Source of the DNA: JANMEX01 sp041751995
Lineage (GTDB): Bacteria; Pseudomonadota; Alphaproteobacteria; Rhizobiales; Rhizobiaceae
NCBI GenBank assembly: GCA_041751995.1
Contig: JBGSHY010000109.1
Location: 1 to 64,000, forward strand
DNA: 64,000 bases
Direction: 5' to 3'
Position numbers and translations under genes: made by a program. The notes beneath the pieces are model-generated. The model had not been told where the DNA came from, did no database searches, and worked only from the letters and a program-made list of their open reading frames with translations. Of this stretch, positions 1 to 8,877 are shown piece by piece (position 1 is the stretch's first letter; the number at the start of each line of letters is the position of its first letter).

Positions 1-2
1 AG

Positions 3-389
3 GACATCGATACAAAGCCGATGCTGGTCGAGCTTGAAAAAGGCGTCCAGATACCGGGAACGGAGATCACCTTTGATCTCAAGACCATCGAGGAGCCGGA
101 GTTCGGCGCTGCCCCTAACGTGTTCTGGGCAGATCTGATCACGGCACTTGGTACTGAAGGCGAGGATGGGGTCTTGGCGGACCTGATCGGTACTCTGATC
201 ACAGATCCATCCGGCCTTGCACCAGAAGTCCTGTTGCAGCTCAACTATGGCTTGACCGACGCCGCATACGTGGCGACCGGCCTTGCTCCGGTTGCGCCGC
301 TGGTGGACGGAAGTGCACCGCTCCTCGATCCGGAGGGGCTGACACTTGACGGGACAATCGAATTGACCCCGCCGGTGCAGCCAATATGA
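3..389 (+). CDS. Phage tail-region protein, left end cut by window
   Basis: The reading frame is open from base 3, so the gene probably begins left of the window; an internal ATG lies at 21 but has no close Shine-Dalgarno. About 122 visible residues, acidic and rich in Leu, Gly and Pro, with no Cys and no motif I recognise. It ends with a TGA that overlaps the ATG of the baseplate V gene by four bases, so it is translated with the tail operon. Its place before V suggests a tail or head-tail joining protein, but this is inferred from position only. Confidence 0.6.
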   Translation, partial: DIDTKPMLVELEKGVQIPGTEITFDLKTIEEPEFGAAPNVFWADLITALGTEGEDGVLADLIGTLITDPSGLAPEVLLQLNYGLTDAAYVATGLAPVAPLVDGSAPLLDPEGLTLDGTIELTPPVQPI

Positions 390-931
390 GCCGCGCCACA
401 TTCCCACGGCTGATACGCCGTGTTCTGGAGCGGCTCCAGGAGCACGAGCGCCGGATTGCCGGATCTCAGTGGCACGGTAGGGTTTCTGAGGTTGACGCTG
501 AGAAAAGCCTGATCAGGGTGACGATCGGCAAGGATGACGATGGCAATGACGTGCTGTCGTCGTGGCTTCCGGTTTCTCAGCAAGCCGGAGCACTGAAAAT
601 TCACAGCCTGCCTTCGGTCGGCCAAACGGTTGCGCTGCACTCGCCGGATGGTGACATCGAGCAGGCAGTGGCGGCGCCGTTTAGTTGGAACAAAGACAAC
701 GCTTCGCCGTCTCAGAGTGCTGATGAGCACGTCCTGACACTCGGCCACGTCACAGTAAATCTGACCGGCGGCGGAATTGTTCTGTCGGTTGGCGGTGTCT
801 CGATCTCGATCACCGGAGGCGGACTTGCCGTTACAGGCGGGAATGTCTCCCATGACGGGAAGAACATCGGAAAAGATCACAAGCACGGCGGCGTCGTACC
901 AGGCGGCGCTCAAACAGGAGATCCAGCATGA
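386..931 (+). CDS. Baseplate assembly protein V (tail spike)
   Basis: Homologue of P2 gpV, the trimeric spike at the centre of the contractile-tail baseplate that pierces the outer membrane. 181 residues. Residues about 30 to 100 form the OB-like part (pattern GRVSEVDAEKSLIRVTIG). The C-terminal third is a regular beta repeat of short hydrophobic and Gly segments, then HDGKNIG and DHKHGGV; the HxH pair near the end is where gpV-type spikes bind metal at the apex. It overlaps its neighbours on both sides by four bases and is followed by W, J and I as in P2. Confidence 0.92.
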   Translation: MSRATFPRLIRRVLERLQEHERRIAGSQWHGRVSEVDAEKSLIRVTIGKDDDGNDVLSSWLPVSQQAGALKIHSLPSVGQTVALHSPDGDIEQAVAAPFSWNKDNASPSQSADEHVLTLGHVTVNLTGGGIVLSVGGVSISITGGGLAVTGGNVSHDGKNIGKDHKHGGVVPGGAQTGDPA

Positions 932-1107
932 AATACACCGTGACACATCTAGCCGGCCGCATGATTGGCATTTTCCAGAGCCCAGGCGCCGGAAAGCAGA
1001 TCGAATTGACCGAGGAACAGGCTGCTCAGCCGCTCCGTTGCGGTTACATCGAGCTTCCGGCCGCAAAGCCGGTTGCTGAAGAAGAAGTACCCGCGAAAAA
1101 GAAATGA
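928..1107 (+). CDS. Small phage protein between V and W
   Basis: A 59-residue frame with ATG overlapping the V stop (ATGA) and its own TGA overlapping the W start by four bases. This tight overlap on both sides is good evidence that it is translated. The product begins MKYTVTHLAGRMIGIF, has one Cys, and ends in a charged run EEEVPAKKK. It has no transmembrane segment and no motif I know. P2 itself has no gene at this place; a small baseplate or assembly factor is possible but unproven. Confidence 0.75.
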   Translation: MKYTVTHLAGRMIGIFQSPGAGKQIELTEEQAAQPLRCGYIELPAAKPVAEEEVPAKKK

Positions 1108-1484
1108 GCGGGATCAACGCCGAGACATGGCAGGTTCTGGACGGGTTTGACCACGTCCAGCAAAGCCTTGAAACCATTATCACGACCCGCCAATCCGAGC
1201 GCGTCATGAGGGAATGGTTCGGCAATCCCGGCTTGCGCCTGCTTGGCGAGAACGCGACAGCGGAAACCATTCTTCTCTGGTTTACCATCACCTACGCGCT
1301 GATCGAACTGTATGAGCCCCGCTTCCGCATCACGCGGTTTCTGGTCAACAGCGTCGATAGGCTCGGGTTTACCGATTTCACCATGGCTGGCGAATACCGG
1401 CCTTATGCTCATCTCGACTGGACCCAGGCAGCGGCTTACGTGTCGCTCAAGAATGGTTCGGTTACGATCAACACTGCAGGCTGA
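1104..1484 (+). CDS. Baseplate assembly protein W (gp25-like)
   Basis: 126 residues matching the GpW/Gp25 family, the wedge protein with a lysozyme-like fold that links baseplate and sheath. Visible hallmarks are QSLETIITTRQSERVMREWFG followed by NPGLRL and, later, TITYALIELYEPRFRITRF, the standard GpW core. Usual family length is 110 to 140 residues. It overlaps the small upstream gene and is followed two bases later by J, the normal P2 order. Confidence 0.93.
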   Translation: MSGINAETWQVLDGFDHVQQSLETIITTRQSERVMREWFGNPGLRLLGENATAETILLWFTITYALIELYEPRFRITRFLVNSVDRLGFTDFTMAGEYRPYAHLDWTQAAAYVSLKNGSVTINTAG

Positions 1485-1486
1485 CC

Positions 1487-2335
1487 ATGGCTTTTGAAAA
1501 CCTGACGGCTCCTCAGATTGTTGAGGAGATCAGCTTTGAGACCATTCTTGAAGCACTGATGGACGATGCCACGGCTCGTTTTGCAGCCTCGGGCATCACC
1601 TATGACGTCGGCGTGCTGGAAACAGATCCGGTCAAGATCACTCAGGAGCCAGTCGCCTATCGCGAGGTGATGATCCGAGCCCGAGGCAATGCGATCGCGC
1701 TGGAAAACCTTGTGGCATTTGCCACGGGATCCAACCTCGATCATCTCGCCGCGTTCTATGACGTCACCCGCCTTGTCGGTGAGACAGATGATCGGCTTCG
1801 TACCCGTGTTGCGCTGGCTGTTTCTGGTCGATCGACTGCCGGCGGCAAGGATTGGTACAAAGCCGCCGCAATGCGGGCCTCTGTGCGCGTTCGTGATGTC
1901 GCGGTGTACCGCACCGGAATTGGTCCGGAACTCAACGTAGCTGTGCTTGCGACCGACAACGGTGGCCTTGCGGACGGCGCGCTCCTGAATGACGTCAACA
2001 CCGAGATCCAGCGCGACGACGTGCGGGTGATCTCAGACGTGATCAATGTGGTTGCAGCCGTGTCAACGGTGGTCAACGTGTCTGCCCAGATCTGGCTTCT
2101 GCCGACTGCATCCCAGACGGTGTTCACCACGCTGGAGGCAACGGTTCGCGCGCTGCACGCGGCCGAGGGTGGACTTGGCTTCGATCTGAAGCGGTCTTGG
2201 TTGCTCGCAAAGCTGCACCAACCGGGCGTTTCGCGGGTGGAGTTGGTGGCTCCGGTCGCCGATATCGTCGTCACTGATAACCAGGCAATCCAGCTTGGCA
2301 CGGTAACGCTTACAGACATGGGCCGCGACAGATGA
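1487..2335 (+). CDS. Baseplate J-like protein
   Basis: 282 residues, close to the 302 of P2 gpJ. GpJ forms the baseplate wedge around the hub. Typical segments are the TYDVGVLETDPV and YREVMIRAR region near residues 38 to 65, LDHLAAFYDV near 90, and a central part with ETDDRLRTRVALA and STAGGKDWYKAAAM around 105 to 130. The C-terminal third alternates beta strands and helices as in the family. Its stop overlaps the ATG of the I gene by four bases. Confidence 0.92.
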   Translation: MAFENLTAPQIVEEISFETILEALMDDATARFAASGITYDVGVLETDPVKITQEPVAYREVMIRARGNAIALENLVAFATGSNLDHLAAFYDVTRLVGETDDRLRTRVALAVSGRSTAGGKDWYKAAAMRASVRVRDVAVYRTGIGPELNVAVLATDNGGLADGALLNDVNTEIQRDDVRVISDVINVVAAVSTVVNVSAQIWLLPTASQTVFTTLEATVRALHAAEGGLGFDLKRSWLLAKLHQPGVSRVELVAPVADIVVTDNQAIQLGTVTLTDMGRDR

Positions 2336-3444
2336 CCCGTGAGGCGCTTCTTCCGCCAAATGCGAGCCCAATGCAGGTCGGCGTTTCGGAAAGCGTTGAC
2401 CGCCTGCCAGAACTCATGCCGGAGTTTGACAAGCTCAAGCACGTCAATCTCTACAGCAACAACGCCGCGCTTCAGGCGCTGATCGCCGGCTACGGTCTGT
2501 CTGAGGTCACTCAGTTTATCCCGGGCCTGCTCAACATCCTGACACTCGGGATTGCTTGGCAGCGGGTAAAGGGAACACCGAAGGCGGTCGAACTCGCCCT
2601 GCAGTGGCTTGATTATGTGGCTGAGCTTGAACAGGCTCCGATCTTCCGCCGCAAATGGCACGCGACACAACTACGGTTTCCCGAGCTTCCGGCGAACGAT
2701 CGGCCGGACTTGATCCGGATTGCCGGCGCTGTTGGCCTCTCGATGCCTGCTCGGTCCTACTTGCGCCGCGGCGTGTTTGAATACGACGCGCCAGCCGGCG
2801 AGAGCGAGTCTACCGTGCTCGATGGCAGCATGGTCGAGTTTGACAGCGGTGTGGTTATCTCCGGAGCGACACCGCTCTGGTCGTTTGGCCGGTCTGTCGA
2901 GTTTGTTCACGACTTCACCGAGGCCGAAGGGTTGGCGGTCGGAAACTGGATCCCTGTCGTCGTCGGCGGCTTGCTCTGGGAAGATGCGGACTATCCGTGG
3001 ACCACGGCGACGTTCCCGTGGGCGTCGTCTGGTGAAATTGCACGGCGCGCACTGATGGCGGAATGGTTCGACGGCCGCCAGATGTATGCGTGCCTTCGTG
3101 ATGCAAGCAATGCTGTCATCGGCTACCGCCGTGTCCGCGCTGCCCATCCTGTGAATATTGTCGGCGACGGACCATACACGGTCGCCGGTCTTGACTACGA
3201 GCCGCAAGAGGCAGGGCAGCGCGTCTACATCGAGGCCATGACTGGTTTCGGTGATGCTGCAGATGTCACGGCGACTCAGGTTTCCATCCTTGTCGGTGGA
3301 ACACTCGATCCTGAGATCCCTGTCGGGCAACTTTGGCTTGAACCGGGTGACATTACCGGTGGCAACGAATTCGCCACCAAGACCATTTCCATCCCGCTCC
3401 GTGAGACGGTTCGGGATCAATTCAAATTTGTTCTGAGGTTCTGA
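2332..3444 (+). CDS. Phage tail protein I, extended
   Basis: Residues about 1 to 190 match P2 gpI, the baseplate wedge component next to J: VDRLPELMPEFDKLKHVNLY, then LLNILTLGIAWQRVKGTP and AVELALQWLDY. P2 gpI has about 176 residues, whereas this product has 370. The extra half (from about residue 190) is a beta-rich stretch that may attach fibres or contact the next protein. The stop overlaps the ATG of the 1078-residue gene by one base. Confidence 0.88.
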   Translation: MTREALLPPNASPMQVGVSESVDRLPELMPEFDKLKHVNLYSNNAALQALIAGYGLSEVTQFIPGLLNILTLGIAWQRVKGTPKAVELALQWLDYVAELEQAPIFRRKWHATQLRFPELPANDRPDLIRIAGAVGLSMPARSYLRRGVFEYDAPAGESESTVLDGSMVEFDSGVVISGATPLWSFGRSVEFVHDFTEAEGLAVGNWIPVVVGGLLWEDADYPWTTATFPWASSGEIARRALMAEWFDGRQMYACLRDASNAVIGYRRVRAAHPVNIVGDGPYTVAGLDYEPQEAGQRVYIEAMTGFGDAADVTATQVSILVGGTLDPEIPVGQLWLEPGDITGGNEFATKTISIPLRETVRDQFKFVLRF

Positions 3445-6400
3445 TGGCAAACGAACACAAATCCGGCCTGCCGAATGCGTTTGACCGCGCCGAAGGTAAA
3501 CCGGAACAGCAATCCGTTGTTTTCTACGGTGACCGCCGGTTCTTTCAGGGCGCCGAATTCAACGAAGTCCAGACGATCGCTCGCGGCCGTCATGACCGGC
3601 TCAGCCGCCTTGTCGCCAAGGATGGTGATCGCGTCGAATCGGCATTCGCCATTGTTGACGGTACGACCGTCACACTGACTGCCGGCCGGATCTTCGTCTC
3701 CGGCGATGTGTTCCCTGTCGCTCAGTCGATCTTGACCGGTGTTCCGATGACGGGAACCATTACGCTCGGCGTGAAGGTCACCCGCACGTACATCACCCAC
3801 GAGGATGACCCGACGCTGGTTGGCCTTGTTCCAGGATCTCTGGCTGAAGGTGAGCCTGGCGCAGCGCGTGAAGTGGTCACCATCGAGTGGGCTCGCAGTG
3901 GCACCGTTGTCGGCGGCGAATACTATGCCGTCTATACGCTGCGTGAGGGAACCATCCTCGACCAGACGCCGCCGCCTCTCCTTGAGGGTGCAAGGCAGGC
4001 GCTGGCTGCATACGATCGCCCGCATGGCCACTACATTGTCAGCGGTTGCCGTGTCACGGCGCTTGGCGCCGATGCTGGATACCAGATCTTTTCAGTTGAG
4101 CAGGGTGAGGCCAACATCAACGGCTTCAAAAACACCCGCTTTGCCTCGCTTCGCCATGCTGAAATTGAGGATTGGGATGAGGCTGCAGTGCCTGGGGAAA
4201 CCCACACCTACGCCGGCGGCCCGAGCCAGACCACCAATTTCGATGCATTCCCGCTTGCCTCGATCACCTCGATCCTTTTGACCAAGGAATACACTGCGAC
4301 GGTAACGCGCGGTGGTGTTTCCGGCGGCGCCGATGGTCTCCCTGACACGTCGGTCATTCAGTTGATCGAAGTCAAACAGGGTGGCACCACGTATGTTGAC
4401 ACCACGGATTACGTCCGGACTGGCAACACGGTCGATTGGGCTCCAGGTGGTGCCGAACCGCTTGCCGGCTCGTCCTACACGGTCAAGTACCGCTATCGCG
4501 CTTCGGTTACCGCTGACTCCTCGACGTCAACCTCATTCACGGTTTCCGGTGGTGCGACAGGTGGTGACATCATCGTCGCCTACACCTACAAAATGCCGCG
4601 CATTGACATGCTGTGCCTCGACCAGTTCGGCGCTCCGGTCTACGTCAAAGGCATATCGGCCGCTGCCAACCCGCTTGCGCCGGTTCCGCCGCGTGATGTT
4701 CTCCCGCTTTGCCAGATCAAAAATGACTGGATGAATACACCTGTCGTGACAAACGATGGTGTTCGCTCAATCCCGTATCAGCAGATGTGGCAGTTCTTCA
4801 ACAAGATCTACGACCACGAGCGGTTGATCCAGTTGGAGCGCCTGAAGTCCGGAATTGATGCCCGTGAGCCTGTCGCCAAGAAGGGCACATTTGTCGATCC
4901 TTTCGAGGATGATACCTACCGCGATGCCGGTGAGGCTCAAACGGCCGCCGTCGGTGATGGCGTCATGCAATTGGCGATCACCCCGACGTTCTTCCTCGCT
5001 TCGCTCACCGCTCCGGTGATGCTTGACTACACCGAGGAGATCATCGCGACCCAGACACTGAAGACCGCATGCACCAAGATCAATCCGTATGCGAACTTCA
5101 ACCCGCTGCCCGGCGCGATCATTCTGACACCGGCCGTTGATTTCTGGGAAGAAAGCCAGACGGTCTGGTCTTCTCCGGCAACGGTACAGTTCAACCTCGG
5201 AACCTTGACGGTTCGCCAGAGGAGCCGGACGCTGGTGCAGGGCCGGTCGACATCGTCGTCCGTAACCAATGTCACGTCGTCATCGAATGATGCTGTTGTC
5301 GATATGCGTGAGGAGCAAGCGTCGTTCCTGCGTGAAATCACTGTTTCGTTCACGATTTCAGGCTTCGGCGCCGGCGAGATCCTTGATGAACTCACGTTTG
5401 ACGGCATCGATGTCAAGCCGGTGGGTGTCATCACTGCAGACGGCTCCGGTGTCATCACCAACACGTTCGACGTTCCTGCAAATGTTCCGGTCGGAACCAA
5501 GTCCGTTGTCGCCATCGGCGCCGGCGGTACTGAGGCCCGCGGTTCATTCACAGGACACGGTGTCGTCGATATCACCGTCATGCGCCGGACAACCACAATA
5601 CGCCGGCAGACGGTAACGACAATTATCGAAGGATCCGGTGGGCAACAGAACGGAAGCTCAAACCCGATCGATCCGCAAGCCCAGTTGTTCGCAGTCAATG
5701 AGCCGCGCCAGATCGTAGGTGTCGACTTCTACCTGTGTGCACTCGGTGCTCTGACAAATCACCTCCTGCTCGATCAGGTCACCGTCGATAACGGCTACCC
5801 GACTGCAGACATCAAGGCGGAGGCGTTTGTCTCGATGACGGGCGCTGTCGTCGGATGGAAGTCCGGCCGGTACAATCTGCCGCTCCTGACTGAAGCCGAT
5901 CGCTACCACGCCTTTGTGATCAAGACCGACGATGCGCTGCACTCCGTATCCCTCGCCAAGCTCGGCGGGTTCGATGAGGATCTGCAACAGTTTGTCTCGG
6001 CCCACCCGTATTCGGTCGGCCCGCGGTTCTCCTCGGTGAATGCGTCGTCCTGGACGGCACATCAGGATGAGGCTTTGGCCTTCAAACTGGTCGCAGCCAA
6101 CTACACGACACTGACCAAGACGGTTGCTCTGGGCAGTTTTGCGGTGGTGGCTGCTTCTGATCTTCAGGTCCGCGCCGCGGTCGAGATCCCGTCGGCCGAT
6201 TGCGACGTGGTATTCGAGATCGAGCGGACGAATGGCGACATCCATCGCTTGCGCTCGCATCAGGTTATCCGCCTGTCCGAGTTCATCACGGAAACTGTCG
6301 AACTTCGTGCCATCCTGACAGGCACCACGAAACTGTCGCCGGTGCTGTTTGCGCCGGTCGTTCTTGTCGCCGGCTCGATTGCCACGACGGGAACCTACAT

Positions 6401-6680
6401 CACCCGCGCCTTCAATCTCGGCACGGCAATTACACTGACATCGTACATCAAGGCTCATCTGCCATCCGGCTCCACGATGACCATGCATTACGACAAGGTC
6501 GACGATACGTGGGTTTCCCTGCCACTGACGGCAACGGAAGCTCTGACTGACCCGCTCTGGGTCGAAGAAAAGCACTCTGCAACGCCGATCACGGCCACGC
6601 AGGGACGGCTGAAGATCACAATCACGGGCGGCCCCGCGGCTCGACCTGAGCTTTGTGATCTCGGCGCGGCAGTGATGTGA
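3444..6680 (+). CDS. DUF4815-type phage baseplate/fibre protein
   Basis: 1078 residues, the largest product here. The start region (AFDRAEGKPEQQSVVFYGDR, then QGAEFNEVQTIARGRHDRL) resembles the DUF4815 family of phage proteins, found next to gpI in contractile-tail prophages. A helical stretch near residues 450 to 480 (FFNKIYDHERLIQLERL) may form a coiled coil; a Ser/Thr-rich linker follows near residues 600 to 625; the rest is beta-rich. A fibre-base or adaptor role between baseplate and receptor-binding fibre is likely from position. A GAGG lies just before the ATG. The family assignment is from memory. Confidence 0.8.
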   Translation: MANEHKSGLPNAFDRAEGKPEQQSVVFYGDRRFFQGAEFNEVQTIARGRHDRLSRLVAKDGDRVESAFAIVDGTTVTLTAGRIFVSGDVFPVAQSILTGVPMTGTITLGVKVTRTYITHEDDPTLVGLVPGSLAEGEPGAAREVVTIEWARSGTVVGGEYYAVYTLREGTILDQTPPPLLEGARQALAAYDRPHGHYIVSGCRVTALGADAGYQIFSVEQGEANINGFKNTRFASLRHAEIEDWDEAAVPGETHTYAGGPSQTTNFDAFPLASITSILLTKEYTATVTRGGVSGGADGLPDTSVIQLIEVKQGGTTYVDTTDYVRTGNTVDWAPGGAEPLAGSSYTVKYRYRASVTADSSTSTSFTVSGGATGGDIIVAYTYKMPRIDMLCLDQFGAPVYVKGISAAANPLAPVPPRDVLPLCQIKNDWMNTPVVTNDGVRSIPYQQMWQFFNKIYDHERLIQLERLKSGIDAREPVAKKGTFVDPFEDDTYRDAGEAQTAAVGDGVMQLAITPTFFLASLTAPVMLDYTEEIIATQTLKTACTKINPYANFNPLPGAIILTPAVDFWEESQTVWSSPATVQFNLGTLTVRQRSRTLVQGRSTSSSVTNVTSSSNDAVVDMREEQASFLREITVSFTISGFGAGEILDELTFDGIDVKPVGVITADGSGVITNTFDVPANVPVGTKSVVAIGAGGTEARGSFTGHGVVDITVMRRTTTIRRQTVTTIIEGSGGQQNGSSNPIDPQAQLFAVNEPRQIVGVDFYLCALGALTNHLLLDQVTVDNGYPTADIKAEAFVSMTGAVVGWKSGRYNLPLLTEADRYHAFVIKTDDALHSVSLAKLGGFDEDLQQFVSAHPYSVGPRFSSVNASSWTAHQDEALAFKLVAANYTTLTKTVALGSFAVVAASDLQVRAAVEIPSADCDVVFEIERTNGDIHRLRSHQVIRLSEFITETVELRAILTGTTKLSPVLFAPVVLVAGSIATTGTYITRAFNLGTAITLTSYIKAHLPSGSTMTMHYDKVDDTWVSLPLTATEALTDPLWVEEKHSATPITATQGRLKITITGGPAARPELCDLGAAVM

Positions 6681-6689
6681 GGATAGATC

Positions 6690-7988
6690 ATGGCAACCAC
6701 GACTAACCGATCCTATCCAAAACCAGATCCGGTCGCCGTTGTTCCGGAAACCGTCGAGGAAGCATTCCTTCTGGTCAAGACGTTCGCCGAAATGGTGGAC
6801 GTCGATGTCTTCAACTTGCTTGCCAGTGTCGCCGGAAAGGCCGCGTCCGTTCACGGTCATGCCATCTCAGATGTCTCCGGCCTCACCGCGGCCCTGACAG
6901 CCAAGATGGATGCATCGGCAACGTTTAACCTCGACTGGTTGAACGATGTGTCCGGAACAGCCGGCGCAACCGACGGCTGGATCATGGTTAAGGCGCCTGG
7001 TGGATGGACGGCGGCCTCTGCACTCTCATCTCTCGGATCACACTCTCACGCTCAGTCAGACGTGACTGGTCTGGTTGCTGCGCTGGCCGCCAAGGCAGAT
7101 TCGTCGTGGGTGACGACGCAGATCAATAATGTGATCAACGCGGCTCCTGGTGTTCTCGACACCATCGGCGAAATTGCGACAGCGCTTGGCAATGATCCGA
7201 ATGCGATCACGACGATCATTTCTTCGCTGGCATTGAAGGCTCCTTTGTTGTCGCCTGCATTCACCGGAGCTCCTACCGCTCCAACAGCGGCACCAGCAAC
7301 AAACAACGGTCAAATCGCATCCACCGCTTATGCCGATGCAGCAGCGGCGGCGGCGGCAGCAACGGCTTACGGCAAGGTGGTGCGTCGGGTCTACCTCTCA
7401 GGAGCAACATGGAACAAACCGGCAGGGCTGGTGAAGATCATCGCTACACCGGTTGCCGGTGGTGGTGGTTCTGGTGGCCACAGCAACAGCACTGGCACTC
7501 AGAAGGGAGGTGGCGGTGGCGGTGGCGGTGCTGCCATCAAGGAAATCCTTGCCGCTTCCCTTGGTGCGACTGAAACAATAACCATCGGTGCCGGTGGTGC
7601 TGCTGGCAATACCTCCGGCAGCAGCGGCGGGACTGGTGGAACGACTTCTTTCGGCGCTCACGTATCGGCTACGGGCGGTACGGGCGGCGGTGGTGTTACG
7701 TCCACTGGCGGGGCCGCAGGTGTAGGCGGTCTTGGCTCTGGTGGCGACATCAACCTACGCGGTCAAGCGGGACCATCGGGTTCGCTTGCTAGGGACTTCG
7801 ATGTACCCGGCGCGGCCTCTGCACTCGGCACAGGATACGCTGCACATCAACCCACATCTACGTCTGCCGGTAATGCCGCACCCGTTAACTCTGGTGGTGG
7901 TGCAACAGGCAGTGGCGGGAACGCTAAACAGGCGGATGGTGGTCTCGGTGGTTCCGGCTTCTGTATCGTTGAGGAGTATTACGTATGA
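6690..7988 (+). CDS. Tail fibre with Gly-rich receptor-binding tip
   Basis: 432 residues. The N-terminal half has helical VSGLTAAL/VTGLVAAL repeats (about residues 62 to 135). Residues 188 to 214 carry the SPAFTGAPTAPTA and TNNGQIASTAYA type repeat common in phage tail fibres, followed by a poly-Ala run. From about 256 to 425 the chain is dominated by Gly runs with Ser/Thr, after the entry motif WNKPAG, as in Gly-rich adhesin tips. Such tips bind outer-membrane proteins or LPS and vary fast. A GAGGA ribosome site precedes the ATG; the stop overlaps the next gene. Confidence 0.88.
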   Translation: MATTTNRSYPKPDPVAVVPETVEEAFLLVKTFAEMVDVDVFNLLASVAGKAASVHGHAISDVSGLTAALTAKMDASATFNLDWLNDVSGTAGATDGWIMVKAPGGWTAASALSSLGSHSHAQSDVTGLVAALAAKADSSWVTTQINNVINAAPGVLDTIGEIATALGNDPNAITTIISSLALKAPLLSPAFTGAPTAPTAAPATNNGQIASTAYADAAAAAAAATAYGKVVRRVYLSGATWNKPAGLVKIIATPVAGGGGSGGHSNSTGTQKGGGGGGGGAAIKEILAASLGATETITIGAGGAAGNTSGSSGGTGGTTSFGAHVSATGGTGGGGVTSTGGAAGVGGLGSGGDINLRGQAGPSGSLARDFDVPGAASALGTGYAAHQPTSTSAGNAAPVNSGGGATGSGGNAKQADGGLGGSGFCIVEEYYV

Positions 7989-8503
7989 GATATGCCATTC
8001 TGATAGGTACGGTCATCACCAACCTGATTGAAGCGGATGCAGAGTTTGCTGCTGAAATCGGTGCTGTCACCGTCCCGGATAACGCGGACATCGGTTGGAC
8101 CTTCAACGGATCCACCTATGTTCCGCCCGTAGAACCTGATGTTGTTCTGACAACACAAGACGTCAACGCAGAGCGCGATCGGCGTGAGCTTGCCGGCTGC
8201 ACAGTCACTGTTCCAGGCGCCGGCCCCATCCCGCTCGAAGGCAATGAAAAATCGATGCGCAATCTGCAGGGACTTGCCTTTGCGGCGTCGCTCCGGCTCG
8301 GGCAGGGCGACACGACGACCGTGACCGTGTTCCGCGACGCAGTAAATGTTGATCACGCACTGGTGCCGGCGCAGGTGCTTTCGCTTTGGTCGCAAGGCGC
8401 CGCCTATATCTCGGATCTCTATGATGCCTCGTGGGCGATCAAGGCGCTGGACCCAATACCGGCAGATTATGCCGATGATGCACGCTGGCCGGCCTATGTC
8501 TGA
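7985..8503 (+). CDS. DUF4376-type tail fibre-associated protein
   Basis: 172 residues. The C-terminal half, from DVNAERDRRELAGCTV to DLYDASWAIKAL, fits the DUF4376 family of tail-fibre or fibre-assembly proteins; the segment MRNLQGLAFAASLRL is typical. GAGGAG sits nine bases before the ATG, which overlaps the fibre stop (ATGA). By analogy with P2 G and similar genes after the fibre gene it could be a fibre chaperone or distal fibre subunit. The role is inferred from position and fold family. Confidence 0.78.
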   Translation: MRYAILIGTVITNLIEADAEFAAEIGAVTVPDNADIGWTFNGSTYVPPVEPDVVLTTQDVNAERDRRELAGCTVTVPGAGPIPLEGNEKSMRNLQGLAFAASLRLGQGDTTTVTVFRDAVNVDHALVPAQVLSLWSQGAAYISDLYDASWAIKALDPIPADYADDARWPAYV

Positions 8504-8873
8504 CTTCAGTGAGTTCTTCGCGGTTGAACCGGCTCAATACGGCAAGTGGCGGCTGACTGCTGATATGCCATTTGAACTCATCTACGGCGCACCGATCACG
8601 CGAATTATTGTGCCGCGCGGATTTCAGAGCGACGGACCGACAATTCCGGCATTGGCACGGGTGTTGTTCAACCCGGCCGATGCCCGATACATGAAGGCGG
8701 CCATCATCCACGATTGGATGCTTGAGCAGCGTGACGGGCTTGGTTTCCGGCTCTATTCCCCGCGGCAGTGCGCCGATGCGTTCCGTGATGCTCTCAGGGC
8801 GGCAGACGTTGCTGCCTGGCAGATCTACGTGATGTGGATTGCCGTGCTGATCTGGACCTCAAGAAAGGGGTGA
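8496..8873 (+). CDS. DUF1353 phage protein
   Basis: 125 residues from an ATG overlapping the end of the previous gene by eight bases. The pattern IIVPRGFQSDGPTIP, then AAIIHDWML and CADAFRDALRAAD, is the DUF1353 signature; the conserved Asp, His and Asp suggest a metal or catalytic site, but no biochemical function is established that I know of. The C-terminus is hydrophobic (WQIYVMWIAVLIW), possibly one membrane segment. Phages often carry it near tail or lysis genes. Confidence 0.8.
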   Translation: MSDFSEFFAVEPAQYGKWRLTADMPFELIYGAPITRIIVPRGFQSDGPTIPALARVLFNPADARYMKAAIIHDWMLEQRDGLGFRLYSPRQCADAFRDALRAADVAAWQIYVMWIAVLIWTSRKG

Positions 8874-8877
8874 ATAA

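Noticed and set aside
5658..6860. 400-codon reverse-strand open frame under the DUF4815 gene
   Set aside because: It lies antisense to a convincing phage gene, has a Cys/Arg-rich composition unlike real proteins and no ribosome site; GC-rich codon use often leaves such frames open.
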